Shown piece after piece: positions 50,548 to 64,000 of a stretch of 64,000 nt of DNA. Source of the stretch: Chrysomallon squamiferum (Eukaryota; Mollusca; Gastropoda; Neomphalida; Peltospiridae); the NCBI GenBank assembly GCA_012295275.1, contig CM022671.1:2629386-2693385 (forward strand), given 5' to 3'. The notes beneath the pieces are model-generated. The model ran no database searches. It had not been told where the DNA came from and saw only the letters and a program-made list of their open reading frames with translations. Each line of letters starts with the position of its first letter. Positions within the stretch are counted from its first letter, which is position 1. The position numbers were made by a program, and so were the translations under genes.

Positions 50548-53500
50548 ATGCAGTTGCATCGGACATCGTTATCTAGCTTAAATGCATATACTTTTGCTTT
50601 CATTTCAGGTTAAAGAAAAAGAAAAAAAGTCTGTTATGATTTGTGATTTCATTGTTATTTCAAGCATATAATGTATACTGTGGATATTACATTTGTTAAC
50701 ACTCATGCTTGAGGTTTTCTTTTCCTGGATAATTCCTACGTCGTGTTTTTTGTGCTGATTTATCATGTAGCAAGATTAGAATTATACATTTAAGAACTAC
50801 TCGGGTCAGTTATAAACAGTTTGTTAGAACAGGTAACTTAATATTCATATTCTTAAAATACCCAGTTTATATTTGTAGTAACGTTAGGATGTATTGTTTC
50901 ACGTGAAATGCACAATCGCATCAATTTATAAAAATAGTTATACATCAGTATAAATTTATTGGCCATTAATGTATTGTTAATTATACCTTTCTCTAAGTGA
51001 GTTCCTTAAATATGCACAATACTGTTTTATTAAATATGCCTATAGAATTGATCATTTGAAATATGATTGTGTATTTTATACGGTTTGATTAAAGCATTCC
51101 TTAAAATGTAATGCTGTTTAAGTGTAAGAACTATATTTGTACATTAATTGAAAAAAAAAAATATATATATATATATATATAATAAGTATGTATGTATGAA
51201 AAATTATATATAAAAAAAAAAAAAAAAAAAAAAAATTATAAAGCTTTCTAGTTCTCATAAAAAAAAAAATAATAAAAAAAAAAAAAAGTTGATTTCAGAA
51301 TTTCAAAAATTTCGCTTCAAGCTAAATGCAAAATGTCGGTGTTTCGCTGGATGTTGCGACATGTCCAAAGTAGATATTAAAATGATACACCATTGACACA
51401 TTTTCCACAAAACCAATCCAAACAGTTTTACTCTTGATTATTTTTTATTTTGTTAAATAAACTTTGCAAAGATAAAAAAAAGGGAACGTCATCACCATGA
51501 GAAAAGATATAATTCACCAGTTTACATGTAGAAAATGGAGTGAAACAAGGTTGTAAATTTTCACCAAATTTATAAAAGATTTGGCTGATGAAATTAAAGA
51601 ACAGGAATATGGTGCTGAACTTGATGATACGCGTGTATACGCATGTAATCATGTTTTAGAATATATTGACAGTTGTAGATATCTTGGCTTGTGATTCGAT
51701 GGACACATGAATGAATGGAGTCTCAGTGTAAACAAAATCTCCAAACAGAGTACTCTTAGTTTGTTTTTCAAATGTTTTAGTGCAGGATGAATAGCCCACG
51801 CTATGTTTAAACTCCTTTTCAAAAGTCTCATTGAACTGGTTCTGCTGTATGGTCCAGCTACATAGGGTTTAGATCTTTATACATTAGCTTAAATCTGTTA
51901 GAAATTTATCGCTTTGAAATCAGTCAAGAATATTTGAAATAGAAGCGATGAATAAGATTGGTTTAACATTTTTTTATGGAACGATAGAAACCAGTTAAAT
52001 GGAAATAGATTAAGATTTTATAGAAAGTTTTAAAAAGATATATGTTCTGAGTTATATACTCAAGTAATTGTTCCCATACTACATAGAAATTCTGGTAGCT
52101 TCCCTTTAAATATTGATATAGGAAGATTAAATAAACGTCCTATTCCTTTAACATAACGTTTTTTTTTTTTTGTAAGGGTTGTATTGAAAATGAACAGCAA
52201 TTTTTATAATTTTGTCTTATATTTGATTGTCCTAGATGTGTTTTAAACGAAAATATGAATTTTTTAGTATCAATATTTCCAAATTTTATCTCCAAATAAA
52301 CAATTAATTTTAGTAATGAATAACAAAATACAACGTTTAATAACAGGCTTCATATTTACAATGTTTCAAAGTTTTAATTACCTATTTATTTATTTTTGTA
52401 TTTAGTATTATTATCGTATGTAATCACCTTCTTCTTAATAATTATATTAAGGAAACTTGTTTTCACTGTTATTCTACAATCGAAGAATTTCTTCCAGTGT
52501 AAATCTTAGTGTTAAAATATACGCAAATCACGGGATCGTGTGAAAGATCACTGTATGGTTTTCACTGTATAATAATAATAATAATAATTTCTGAATATAT
52601 GTTGGAGTGATATAAAGGAAAAATGCAAAACAAAGATCGAACAGTGAAATAAAAGATGAAAATAAAAAAAAAAAAAAAGAACAAAAAAAAAAAAAAAAAA
52701 ACACCATAGCAAAGAATCCTTTAAAAAACATCCTAACTGATTTTAGGTTCGACCCACAGTCACACGATAAGCAGTGGAGAAGATAAGAAATCTCCCACTT
52801 TGACAGAAAGTATTGGACTTGGAATGAGATTTGTTATCTCCACGATAAGTAAGTCATTTCCAAGTGTGAAGAACATCAGCACTGACAGTCTGCAAGACTG
52901 GCTTCACAGTGAAGACAGAGAAGTCGTCTTACTGGTAAATTACAAAATATGTTATCTTAATGATAACTTAGCGAGGTATTTTGTTACTGAACATAAAGTC
53001 GTAACGTATTAATTGTAGGTCAAAGAAACCTTAGAATACTGATAACTTCTTACAAATAATGTATATTATTGTAAATATTTGAAAATGGCTTTGTGTTAGG
53101 TAATTTCTTTAAAGAGTTCAAGTTAAAATATAGGAATCTTCTTAAAGAGATAGTGTAGTAATAATAACCTAAAGATAGAGAATTATAGGTAATGTATTAA
53201 AAGATACGTATTAATTCATTTTTATTAGTAGTTTTCTTAAGACAGTATTAAAGAAGTATGTTTTGGGTTATTTCCTAAATATAGTTTATGTTGGTTCTTA
53301 TTTAGAAATACTGTTACTTATATATTGTTTTAAGATGTGGCGTGTTTCTGGTAACATCGTAAGACGTTATGTTTTTACTATACCTTCAAGTAAGATCATT
53401 CTTGTTATTTTTAAAATTACATGAATATTTGCTCATTTGTAATTAACGAAACAGATATTTTTTATATAAAGTGAATGTGTAGGTTTTCTGAATATAGCTT

Positions 53501-54613
53501 TCTATATATGCACACAATTTTATTTGATAAATAAATGTAGATTATTACGAGTCCAGTAATATGTGAATTAATAACATTACTTAATTCTTCTGTGAAATAC
53601 ATATATATTTTTTTTTGTTCCCTTTTCCTATTTTCCTTTTTCTTTTCTTTTCCTTTCTTTTTTTTTTTTTTTTTCTTTCTTTCTTCAAATTCCTTCTTCT
53701 AGAAGGTAGATTCATTGCTTTTAACTAATTACAGGACTGTAGAGATCCGGAAGAATACGAAGTGAGTCGAATGCCACAGTCGATAAGAGTGGACTGGAAA
53801 ACGGAAGACGTTGACAAATTGATGAACACGTTGACTGAATCGAAATTCAAAAACGAAAGTGAGACTTTCATTTACCCAAAAAACATTTTAATCAGCTTCT
53901 TTAAAAAATATACATATAAAAATAACTGAGATATAATTATTCATAAGTTTCTTGAAATGATCCAGTTTGAATTCTTGATAAGAAATTTTGGCTTAATATC
54001 TAAACTTTTGAAAACTGTTTTGTCGATTCTTAAGTTTCAAACGCTTTTGCTATAAATTAATAACAGATATTTGTCTTTTATGGTGATTATCACCAGCTTT
54101 TGAAAAAAAAAAAAAAAAAAAAAAAACAACAACATTGAGTGTATTTTCTTTGCAGACGATGTAAAAAAGACAATTGTCTGTTACTGCTCTGTCGGCTATA
54201 GATCCAGCGACTTTGCAAAGAAGATCCAAGAATATCTGAAAAAACAAGGCAAGTCTGTCCGATTTTAAAATACGTCTGCTATTTAAAACAATTAATAACT
54301 TATTAAAAAAAAAAAATGTTTCGTGTTTAAGAATATATCAAAATATATATTGTTAATATTTTTGCTTATTTACTTAATAATTAAATAATTACTTAATTAA
54401 TTTAATTATTATTAATTATTATTATTATTATTATTATTATTATTTTCAGATGGGGAAACGAATTATGAGATATATAATCTGGCAGGATCGCTTTTCAAAT
54501 GGGCTAACGAAAATCGAGAATTAATTGATAATGAAGGACAGAAGACAGTATTTGCTCATCCGTACAATGTGGTATGGGGTAAACTTTTAAAGCGAGAACT
54601 CAGAAAATCTTAA
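50548..54613 (+). CDS. Rhodanese-domain sulfurtransferase, paralogue A
   Basis: Exons: 50548-50608 (tentative), 52747-52934, 53735-53858, 54156-54248 and 54450-54613, giving 209 aa. Rhodanese features are DCRDPEEYEVSRMPQSIRV (start of the domain) and the active-site loop CYCSVGYRSS with the likely catalytic Cys at about 135. The C-terminal segment NLAGSLFKWANENRELID and AHPY match paralogues B and C. Rhodaneses transfer sulfane sulfur from thiosulfate or a persulfide to an acceptor thiol. Exon 2 opens with the acceptor GATTTTAG and has no ATG before ATGAGATTTG, so an upstream exon is needed. ATG at 50548, ending TTCAG/GTTAAA in the right phase, is the best candidate; it adds a Ser/Arg-containing leader that could be a targeting peptide. 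The intron after exon 4 uses a GC donor (CAAG/GCAAGT). The domain call is secure, exon 1 is not. Confidence 0.85.
51490..52420 (+). mobile_element. Decayed non-LTR retrotransposon (LINE) fragment
   Basis: Broken frames on the plus strand resemble the reverse transcriptase of LINE elements: NGVKQGCKFSP at about 51535 (the family's GVRQGCPLSP motif), then ADEIKEQEYGAELDD, YIDSCRYLGL with FDGHMN at about 51664, and LLYGPAT at about 51846. Near 52170-52290 a CIENEQQFL and DCPRCVLNENMNF remnant recalls the C-terminal Cys/His motif that ends HFLxxCP in many LINEs. Several stops and frameshifts show that it is dead. It lies in the first intron of rhodanese gene A, in the same orientation. Confidence 0.7.
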
Positions 54614-55434
54614 CATTCAAAAACTTATGCATCTTCTTTCGCTTATTTCGAGAACATTTATTAGATTGCAAACGAGCTGTTTTATTTTTCTACATAATGG
54701 ATGAAACAGGGTTTTGTCTTTTTTGGACTTGGACCGTATAAATATATTGTTTATCTTGCACTTCAGTATAAATATTTTTTTAGAAACTAAAAGTTTTGGT
54801 TTTGGAATCGCACTCACTAAATGTTCTGTTTTTAGTGCCGGTATACACCCGGGAGAAAATCCCACATGACTGTTCGCTTACAATTCTTTTGAGGTACTAT
54901 TGTCCATTCCACCACCTTCAGATTCTGTCTCCAATTTAGTTTCAGGCGAATCCAACATTTATTAAATTTTTATATTATCAGTTTTATTCAGGATTTATTT
55001 TTGTAATCACATTGTTTTCCCTCTGTTTAGAATGATGTATACAGCTGTCATCTATTTTTATACAAGTTGAATTTAATTATATATATAGTAACTGATCAGA
55101 TGATATTATTTTAATAATCATTGTTTCTATGATTCCTTGGCTGAAAATGCTATTTTTTAAATTTTATTATTATTATTATTATCATCATCGTTATCATCAT
55201 CATCATCATTATTATTTATTTATTATTCTAAGTTTTAGTTTTTATAACAATTTTATTTTGCGTAAATACAGATGACAGCTATTCTCCTGTACTAATTAGC
55301 AGAAGGTAAAAACAGTTTTATGTTAGTTGTTTACTAATTTAGATAATATATATCGTTTAGTTTGTTTTAATTGGCTAATTCTACACATACAGACGAAACA
55401 CTAGTGATGAAAATGGGTTTGATTGTAGTGAGGT

Positions 55435-55485
<51 letters not shown>

Positions 55486-56545
55486 TATCTATACATAAAT
55501 AAAATTATAGCAAATAAATATATCTATAATAAGTGATATAAATAACTGATATAAAAAAGGAAATACTAGTGCAATAATATGTATATGTAAACTGAGAGGT
55601 GAATATGTGTAAGTATCTTACAATTTCCATTTTCATCACCGATTTTTCGATCAAGAATACATTTATATATACATGTGTGTGTGTGCGTGTGCGTGTGTGT
55701 TATTACCATTAATTTATATATTTTCTTTACTCCCGCCTTAGATGAATAAGAGCAATGCAAGACTGGTTCAAGTTATTTTTATTTGCATAGCGTCCTTATT
55801 TGTGTTTAATATACTAGGTTAACATATTTGGAACTGAAAGGTATTTGAAGAACAGCTATAAAATAAATGACATTTTCAATTTATTGCTTAAAAATAAACA
55901 TTTTTGAAGGTCACAATATTTTAATTTAAAAAAAAAAGAAAGAAAGAAAAGAAGTGTTTTATATATTTAATTATAATAAAATGTTTAATAAGAACGTAAT
56001 CCAAACAAAACATCAACTGTGAGTAGGTATGTACGTGCGTGAATGTAGGGGTATTTTGGGGGAGTTTTGTTGCCTAGAAATGAGCCATTTTCAGTTTGTC
56101 AAAATTTTTATATACCAAAAAAAAAAAAAAAAAACAATTAAATTTAAAATAATGTTTTACTCAGCAAAACTAAGACAATAATAATGATAACAGAATAATG
56201 TATTTAATTATATTTCTCTTTTATACTTTAATATGCTTTTTAATTATTATTATGTATATTATGTACTGTTATGTATTGTGCATTATTATTATTATTATTA
56301 TTATTATGATTTATGCATCGTATCTTTTCATTTTACCTTGTACTTCCACAGAAATGTAAAATAAACTATTACTAAATTACTGGAAACATAGCTGTTATTT
56401 GTGTTGTTGTGGATTTAATAGTTATGACTAAAAGAATAATTTTTTTCAATTTCTGAACACTATCTTAAATTATTTCATTTACTTATTACAAAACAAATAA
56501 ACAAAACACTTTCAAGTTTGTTATTTTTTTAAATTTTATTTCGTT

Positions 56546-56605
56546 CACCTAAATAAGGCCCCAAAATTTCAGCGCGTGAACAAGAGTTTAGGCCCTTATA
56601 TTAAA
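56546..56605 (+). repeat. Dispersed repeat, copy 2
   Basis: About 60 bp from CACCTAAATAAGGCCCCAAA to AGAGTTTAGGCCCTTATATT. It is the clearest match to copy 3 over the GAGTTTAGGCCCTT core. Confidence 0.45.
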
Positions 56606-57027
56606 TAGGCTATTTTATTTCTGGGGCATACACAGGTTGTTTATATTTACAGTGAGTAGAAACGCAGATTTAAAATATTTTAAAACCAAATTTTATCTTG
56701 GAATTTTTTAAAGTCATTTTTCATTGTTTGATTTCCTATGTAGATATCAAATCATGACAAATGTGTCATTTGGTTTAGAAATCCTACATGATGCAATAAT
56801 ATGTTCACTGCATCAGTTATCAGTACATGTTCGCTTTTAATATATTCATTTGACATTTGAACTGTTACTCAACTTAATGTTAGAAATGTGTCTTACATTA
56901 GTCTTTGAGAAATGCATATAAGTTACTGTACTGAGGTGATGTAATAATACCGAATGTCGATAAATAAATAAATAAATAATTTATTTATATATAAAAAAAA
57001 AATATTTTGTATTTATAGTAGTATATT

Positions 57028-57029
<2 letters not shown>

Positions 57030-57110
<81 letters not shown>
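57030..57110. repeat. (CT)n microsatellite upstream of rhodanese gene B
   Basis: 81 bp of uninterrupted CT repeat lie 267 bp before the gene B start codon, in the presumed promoter or 5' UTR. Confidence 0.95.
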
Positions 57111-57116
<6 letters not shown>

Positions 57117-57376
57117 TATGAGTATTTTAAAATGAAACATAGACTATTACAGTTCTTTATTAACTAATCATTACAGTCCATTCAGAAATATCTTGGATAT
57201 ACCATCAGATTCACATAATGTTATCTTAATCCAAAACGTTTTGAAACATGCTTCAAAAGAATATATTAAGCTGCCTCGATGTATTTTTCTGTCTGTCTAT
57301 TGTGAACTGCATTTTATTTTCATAAACATGCATATAAAATAATTTGCTGTCAAAGTCTAATCTGAAAATTGTTAAG

Positions 57377-59175
<1,799 letters not shown>

Positions 59176-61706
59176 CATTTTGCAAGAAATATTTATAACA
59201 TACTTGAGTGTGTATATCAACAACTTGTGTCTTTGGCATCAGGAAAACAATTTCACGCACTAGTTTATTATTCTTTGTAATGCCTTAGGATAGAATCTGG
59301 ATTTTAGAAGAAATGAAGCTGCCATCATCACAGTTAATAAAACTTTCAACATTAATGTAAAAAAAAAAAAAACCATAAATCTTTTGTGAAAAATAGTGAT
59401 GATATAGACAAATTGTAACATCTTCTGGGTCTATTCACAACCTGTAAGCTATATCTTGCCCTGCTTAATCATACAAACCAATCCAAGAAATGTGTTATTT
59501 CACTGGTTCCATATTGAAAAATTCAGCTTGTTAGAAATTTGTAAGTTTAAATAAATTTATATAATTCAGTTTTCATTAATTATAATGATATCATGTAAAG
59601 TATGTAATATAAGGGAAATAATATTCATTTCTAATATAATCACTAGAAATCTGGTTAGTTTTACTTGAGTTTGAAGGCAAAGATATAAACTATATTTATA
59701 TTACATGGGATAGTGTAAGGCTTGTGAAACATTGCAGTTTTAAAATTCTCTTCAAGAAATATATTTATGAATTTTATTAGTTTATTCAATTTTATTTTTA
59801 ACTTATTTGTAAAATTGTTTATAGCTACTGCAATGAAATTATATGCATGTTGAAAGCTGTTACAAAAATTCTGTGGTATTTTCAAAAACAAAATTGATAT
59901 GTGCTTACTGATGTATTATACTGCACTATACAATTATCTTTGAGGTATGTCTTTTTTTTATTATACTGAATAAATATATTTTAAATTAAATATGTCTGTT
60001 GTAAATAAATAATACTGTGTGATAAATATATCACAACAAGATGTTTAGATAGTATTTATATAATGTGTGCTTGATACATTACTCACACAATTTGAAATAA
60101 AGTTTAGACATTTTGAAAATAATGCACAGAAATTTAAAATAAATTGATAAGCTTTGTTTAACAGAGATTTAGACACTTGAATTATAAAGTATTCCCATAG
60201 AAAGGAATTAAGAGCATACAACTAATATTGTCAGATTTATTTTAAAAAAAAAGAAATTATATTAACTATTTTAAGGTTTTGTTCTTTTAGAAACCACAAA
60301 TAATTTCAGTCTGAGATTTAGCTGTATAAAGAAAAGAAATAATAATAGAAATAACAACATTAATATAAAATTCTTAATTGCCATGATAACAAAATAATTT
60401 TTTGATATATACTGGTTTGGAAAAAAATAAGATTAATTTAGAGTGAATTCAAGTTAAAATAGAATGTTTCTCACCCTAAATTTTCAAAATAATAGTATTA
60501 ATAATAATGTGGTCATAGTTAAAAAAAAAAAAAATTAAAAGAACAATAGTGATAATAGCAACATGTGACTGCTGACATTTATCAATGAATTACACATTAA
60601 AATAAAACTGAAAAATATAATTAAATACATAACATAAATGAAAATAAGGTACTAAAAATGTTATGGTTTAAAAATAAAATTATTTCATGAATTTGAGGAT
60701 ACTTTATTCACTTCACTGATCATAACAAAATGATATCTTTACAATAGTGAATTATAATTGTATGCCACTAAATATAAATAATGTATTTATTTAATAGCTT
60801 ATAAAGAGATGAATACTGAATTCATATACTTAATTGCTTTGAGTTGTTCTCATATGAAATACTAAATAGCTAAGTATTGTTTTGGTTTAGAAAGAAAACA
60901 GTTATATACATACAAAAATTCTAATCTTATTGAATAAAATTATAAATAAAAAAAAAAAAAAATTAAATAATAATAATAATAATATAGGCCTTAGAATAAT
61001 ACTTATAAATTTCAGAAATTATTTTTTTAAATCTTAATTTCATAATACATATGGATATGTTGTTAAAAAATATAATTAGAAGATAAACGGAAACGTTGAT
61101 ATCGTGTTAAATTACTGTTGCTTTTGTTTTCATTATTTATTTAGAAATAATGTCACCCAGATTGTGCCTCGTTAATGGAGATGGAGTTTAGGCCCTTGAT
61201 AATTCTAAAATAATAGTTATATGTTTGTTTATTTCAGGGATGTTTGATTCATATTTATATGAATTAATTTCAAAGTGTCATAGGTTATAACTTGTATTAG
61301 GTAATCATATATACTTTACTGATTTTTAAAGTAAATCCATAGATTATTAAAAGTTAAGTTATTTTAAGTTTTAAAAACGTTTTACCAAAAATGAGACAGT
61401 TTAATAACAAGGTGAAGGTCTGTTGTCTATTCAGTCTGCTAAAGGGTGTAAAAACATCACGTATTTCAGTGTTTGGTATCAGACAAACCACGTATCTCAG
61501 AAAGTATTTAAGAAAAAAATAATAATAACATATATACATGTATATGCCATCATTGAGAATATTGTACATGTAGAAAATGTTTATTAAGAATCTATATCAG
61601 TATTTGCCTTTCTTTTATTATTGTTATACAAAATCTTGAAATTTGGCTACAAATAATTAATTATAGCTAAATAGACATTTATTTATTATTATTATTATTA
61701 TTTTAA

Positions 61707-61737
<31 letters not shown>

Positions 61738-61820
61738 AAAAAAAAAAAAAGAAAATTATCTTATTTTACTGTTTTCTGTTTTATTTCTTTATTTACAGAA
61801 GTTGTAACTTGTAAGGCAAG
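59176..61820. other. Interval between rhodanese genes B and C
   Basis: This is AT-rich with no recognisable exon. The gene B polyadenylation signal is at 59336-59341. A copy of the dispersed repeat is at 61152-61206. The ATG of gene C is preceded by TTTATTTACAG/AAGTTGTAAC, which looks like a 3' splice site 21 nt before the start codon, so gene C probably has an untranslated exon further upstream or a trans-spliced leader. Confidence 0.5.
61152..61206 (+). repeat. Dispersed repeat, copy 3
   Basis: About 55 bp from TCACCCAGATTGTGCCTCGT to GGAGTTTAGGCCCTTGATAA. It shares its 3' half with copies at 48818 and 56546; all three are in the same orientation. Confidence 0.45.
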
Positions 61821-63184
61821 ATGGCAACAGGTGGAATTGATAAAAAAGAATTGACGGAAGGTGCTGGTTTTGGCTTGAGATATATCATCAATTCAATGAT
61901 TTCTAAGTTTCCTACCATCAATCATATCAGCACAAAGACACTAAATAACTGGATAGATAGTAAAGAGAAAAAGCTTATTTTGCTGGTAATGATTTTCTTT
62001 ATTTTAAAAAAACAATAGTCATTCTGAAAACTATAGCTATAAAAGACTGTTTCTTGCACATGCACATACATTTTGAAATGATAATAATAACACTTTGGTC
62101 TCTGTGAAAGGAGGGTGTTTATATATCTCCAAGTTTATCTATTTTTGATAAAGCAAGATTTATTTGCTGTCAGAAAAAACTTGATTTTCATATTTCATTT
62201 CTGCTCTTACTGATGCTTTTATCATGATCATTATTATTACTAGCATTATCATTTTTTAAATTATTTTCATCACAAAGATACTGATGTTTTTAAAATTCGT
62301 TTTACTGCTGCTGCTACTACTACTACTACTAGTTACTACTATTATTACTACTAAAATACTGTTATTGTTGTTGTTCTAGGATTGTCGTGAGCCGGAAGAG
62401 TACGAGGTGAGTCATGTGCCAGATGCAGTCCGGGTGGACTGGGGAAGGCAGGACATAGAACAACTTGTCAATTCACTCTCTCTGACGAAGAAAGATGGTA
62501 ATTACATGTAAAAAAGCCTCTTACAGTTTAATTATCTGGAGAGTCTTGAATTTATTGGTATTGTTATTCAGGTGTTGTTGTTGTTTGTTGTCTTATTATC
62601 AGTGATGTATTTAACCATGTGTAAAACCATATACTTTAAAATGTGTTAAACATGCCATTAAATAAATTACATATTTAAATGTCATTTTTTTCAGCTGGAG
62701 ATGAAGGCAACAAGGCAATTGTTTGTTATTGTTCTCTTGGTTTCCGAGGCTGCACAATGGCCAAGAAAATACAAGACTTTTTCAACAAAAAAGGCAAGTT
62801 AAATAAAATATATTTCAAAAGAGCATATTTCAGTAACATCCTTTTCTTTTGCATCTAGATTAAATTTGTAACTTACTTATCTGGAGATAAAATTCCATTG
62901 TAAATATTTTCACTTTATTTCTGGGTTTTTTTCTTCTAAATTGTAAAAAGCAAACAATAAATGGTTAATGAAGTTAGGTTTAGAACACAGTAATTACTTT
63001 ATGGCAAGGTTTATTTACAGATGATCCACCACCAGTGGAGGTGAATAATTTGGCTGGAGCTCTTATTAAATGGGCCAATGAAGGACGCCCTCTGGTGGAT
63101 GGCAAGGGACAGAAGACAGTTTACTGTCATCCACATCTTTTTCTGATGCGAGGGTTTCTGAACAAGGCTGTTAGGAAATGGTAA
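61821..63184 (+). CDS. Rhodanese-domain sulfurtransferase, paralogue C
   Basis: Exons: 61821-61985, 62380-62497, 62695-62793 and 63021-63184, giving 181 aa. The leader GFGLRYIINSMISKFP, the motif DCREPEEYEVSHVPDAVRV and the active-site loop IVCYCSLGFRGC (predicted catalytic Cys107, Arg112) identify it. The C-terminus NLAGALIKWANEGRPLVD and GQKTVYCHPH diverges slightly from A and B (AHPY is CHPH). Exon 2 (118 nt) matches B in length and exon 4 (164 nt) matches both A and B, while exon 3 is 99 nt instead of 93 because of two extra codons before the active site. The third intron has a GC donor (AAAAG/GCAAGT), as in paralogue A. The three genes are clearly tandem duplicates. A probable 5' splice acceptor lies just before the ATG. 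AATAAA at 63495-63500 may end the transcript. Confidence 0.92.
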
Positions 63185-63870
63185 TAATGTTTTTAAAAAC
63201 TTAGTAAAACAAATTTTTCACTCAGTAAATAGTAAATATTAAACATTTATTATATTCTTATTTAGAAACAAATGTTTGCTTAAGAAAAGTGTACCTAAGT
63301 TTAAGTATGAATCTTAATGTTTTCAAAGCATCTAACAGAATTTGCTTTGTAAAAAATATACAATATATTTTGTAGTTCTAATTAATACTATTTATCTTGT
63401 AGAATGACCTGGCTAAAACAACAAATCTGAGTATTTCTATTACCTGAAGTTAAGATACAAACAGAAACAGCAAGAATAACACCAAGAAGAAAGAAATAAA
63501 TGGACTTGAATTTATCATGCATTATGGAAAAGACATTTATAATTGTCCAGTGTAAAAATATTTTATATTTGTCTTTTATTTTGATTTAGATGATTATCCT
63601 GTATTTAAAAAAAAGAAAAGAAAAAAATATTTGAAAGTTAAACTTTTAAAATAAGAAGAGATATTAATGTTTTTATACATTGTAATTAGATAGGTTTAAA
63701 CCAGTAGCTTTTTGGGAACACATGTTTAGGCTAATCATAAGATTTTTTATTTTACTTCAAAAATTAAAATAACAAAAACAATTATGGACTAATATTTTAT
63801 TATTATGTCTTATGACTTTACTGTTTTATTTTTTGGTAGCATCATTAATTTGTAAGATGTCACTTTTCAG
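63185..63870. other. Convergent 3' region between rhodanese C and the right-edge gene
   Basis: This is probably the 3' UTR of rhodanese C on the plus strand and that of the partial gene on the minus strand. On the minus strand AATAAA at about 63796-63801 lies 70 bp past that gene's stop. Nothing else is seen. Confidence 0.55.
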
Positions 63871-64000
63871 TTACCAGTAACCATGCGGTTGTAAGTTTAC
63901 ATCTTCCAAAAGTTCCTCTTCATCAACAGTGTAATGTTGCATCCGTTTATCTTTGTCCATTTTAAAGAAACGTTTAGCTTTTTTTGCAACTCTTGCAAGT
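63871..64000 (-). CDS. C-terminal coding exon of an unrecognised Lys-rich protein (partial)
   Basis: Reading in from the right edge on the minus strand, 42 codons end in TAA at 63871-63873. The segment begins LARVAKKAKRFFKMDKDKRM and continues with the acidic VDEEELLED and a final QPHGYW. The basic-then-acidic composition and the AATAAA signal about 70 bp beyond the stop support a real 3' coding end. The frame is open to the window edge, so the rest of the gene lies to the right. I do not recognise the family; basic-acidic tails like this are common in nucleolar and RNA-associated proteins. Confidence 0.6.
   Translation of the reverse strand, partial: LARVAKKAKRFFKMDKDKRMQHYTVDEEELLEDVNLQPHGYW

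Larger units (their letters stand above)
54614..57376. other. Interval between rhodanese genes A and B
   Basis: It contains the 3' UTR of gene A (candidate AATAAA near 55497), a (TA)n tract at about 55437-55474, A/T-rich unique sequence, one copy of a dispersed repeat (56546-56605) and a (CT)n tract at 57030-57110 shortly before gene B. No exon is recognised. Confidence 0.55.

Noticed and set aside
52746-52760. GGTTCGACCC, resembling a tRNA T-loop
   Set aside because: No acceptor stem or anticodon arm upstream; the sequence is the start of rhodanese A exon 2.

Overview
The window is AT-rich nuclear DNA from an animal. Genes are split into short exons with GT-AG (and two GC-AG) introns, the products are metazoan proteins, and the spaces are full of poly(A/T), ATT, CT and TA microsatellites. 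An invertebrate is clear; a lophotrochozoan such as a mollusc is my best guess, but the sequence alone does not settle the phylum.

Layout, left to right. (1) At 443-452 a probable 10-nt first coding exon of a minus-strand gene runs off the left edge from an E-box promoter. (2) 3006-13184, minus: a NIPSNAP mitochondrial protein with 10 coding exons plus a second, same-length, same-phase version of exon 8. (3) 14861-22418, plus: a CCDC42/CFAP73-type axonemal coiled-coil protein with two alternative homologous last exons, an RFX-like X-box upstream, and three introns carrying repeats derived from their own 5' splice sites. (4) 24598-27789, minus: a secreted protein with two chitin-binding (CBM14/peritrophin-A) domains. 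(5) 27790-31219: mostly empty, with one weak Cys-rich ORF. (6) 31220-46968, minus: MYBBP1A (Pol5-like nucleolar protein), 35 exons, about 1139 aa; its introns hold a 38-bp minisatellite and a small fold-back MITE. (7) 47958-50132, minus: a tentative two-exon single-pass membrane microprotein. (8) 50548-63184, plus: three tandem single-domain rhodanese (sulfurtransferase) paralogues sharing one intron pattern; the first has a tentative extra N-terminal exon and a LINE relic in its first intron. (9) 63871-64000, minus: the C-terminal exon of an unrecognised Lys-rich protein, convergent with the last rhodanese gene.

The genes look like an ordinary collection of housekeeping and tissue genes rather than a functional cluster, apart from the rhodanese tandem array. 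The most unusual structure is at splice sites: a putative mutually exclusive exon pair in NIPSNAP, duplicated terminal exons in CCDC42, donor-site-derived intron repeats in the same gene, and GC donors retained in two of three rhodanese copies. All exon models were built by hand from splice consensus, reading-frame phase and remembered family similarity; no transcript evidence or database search was available.
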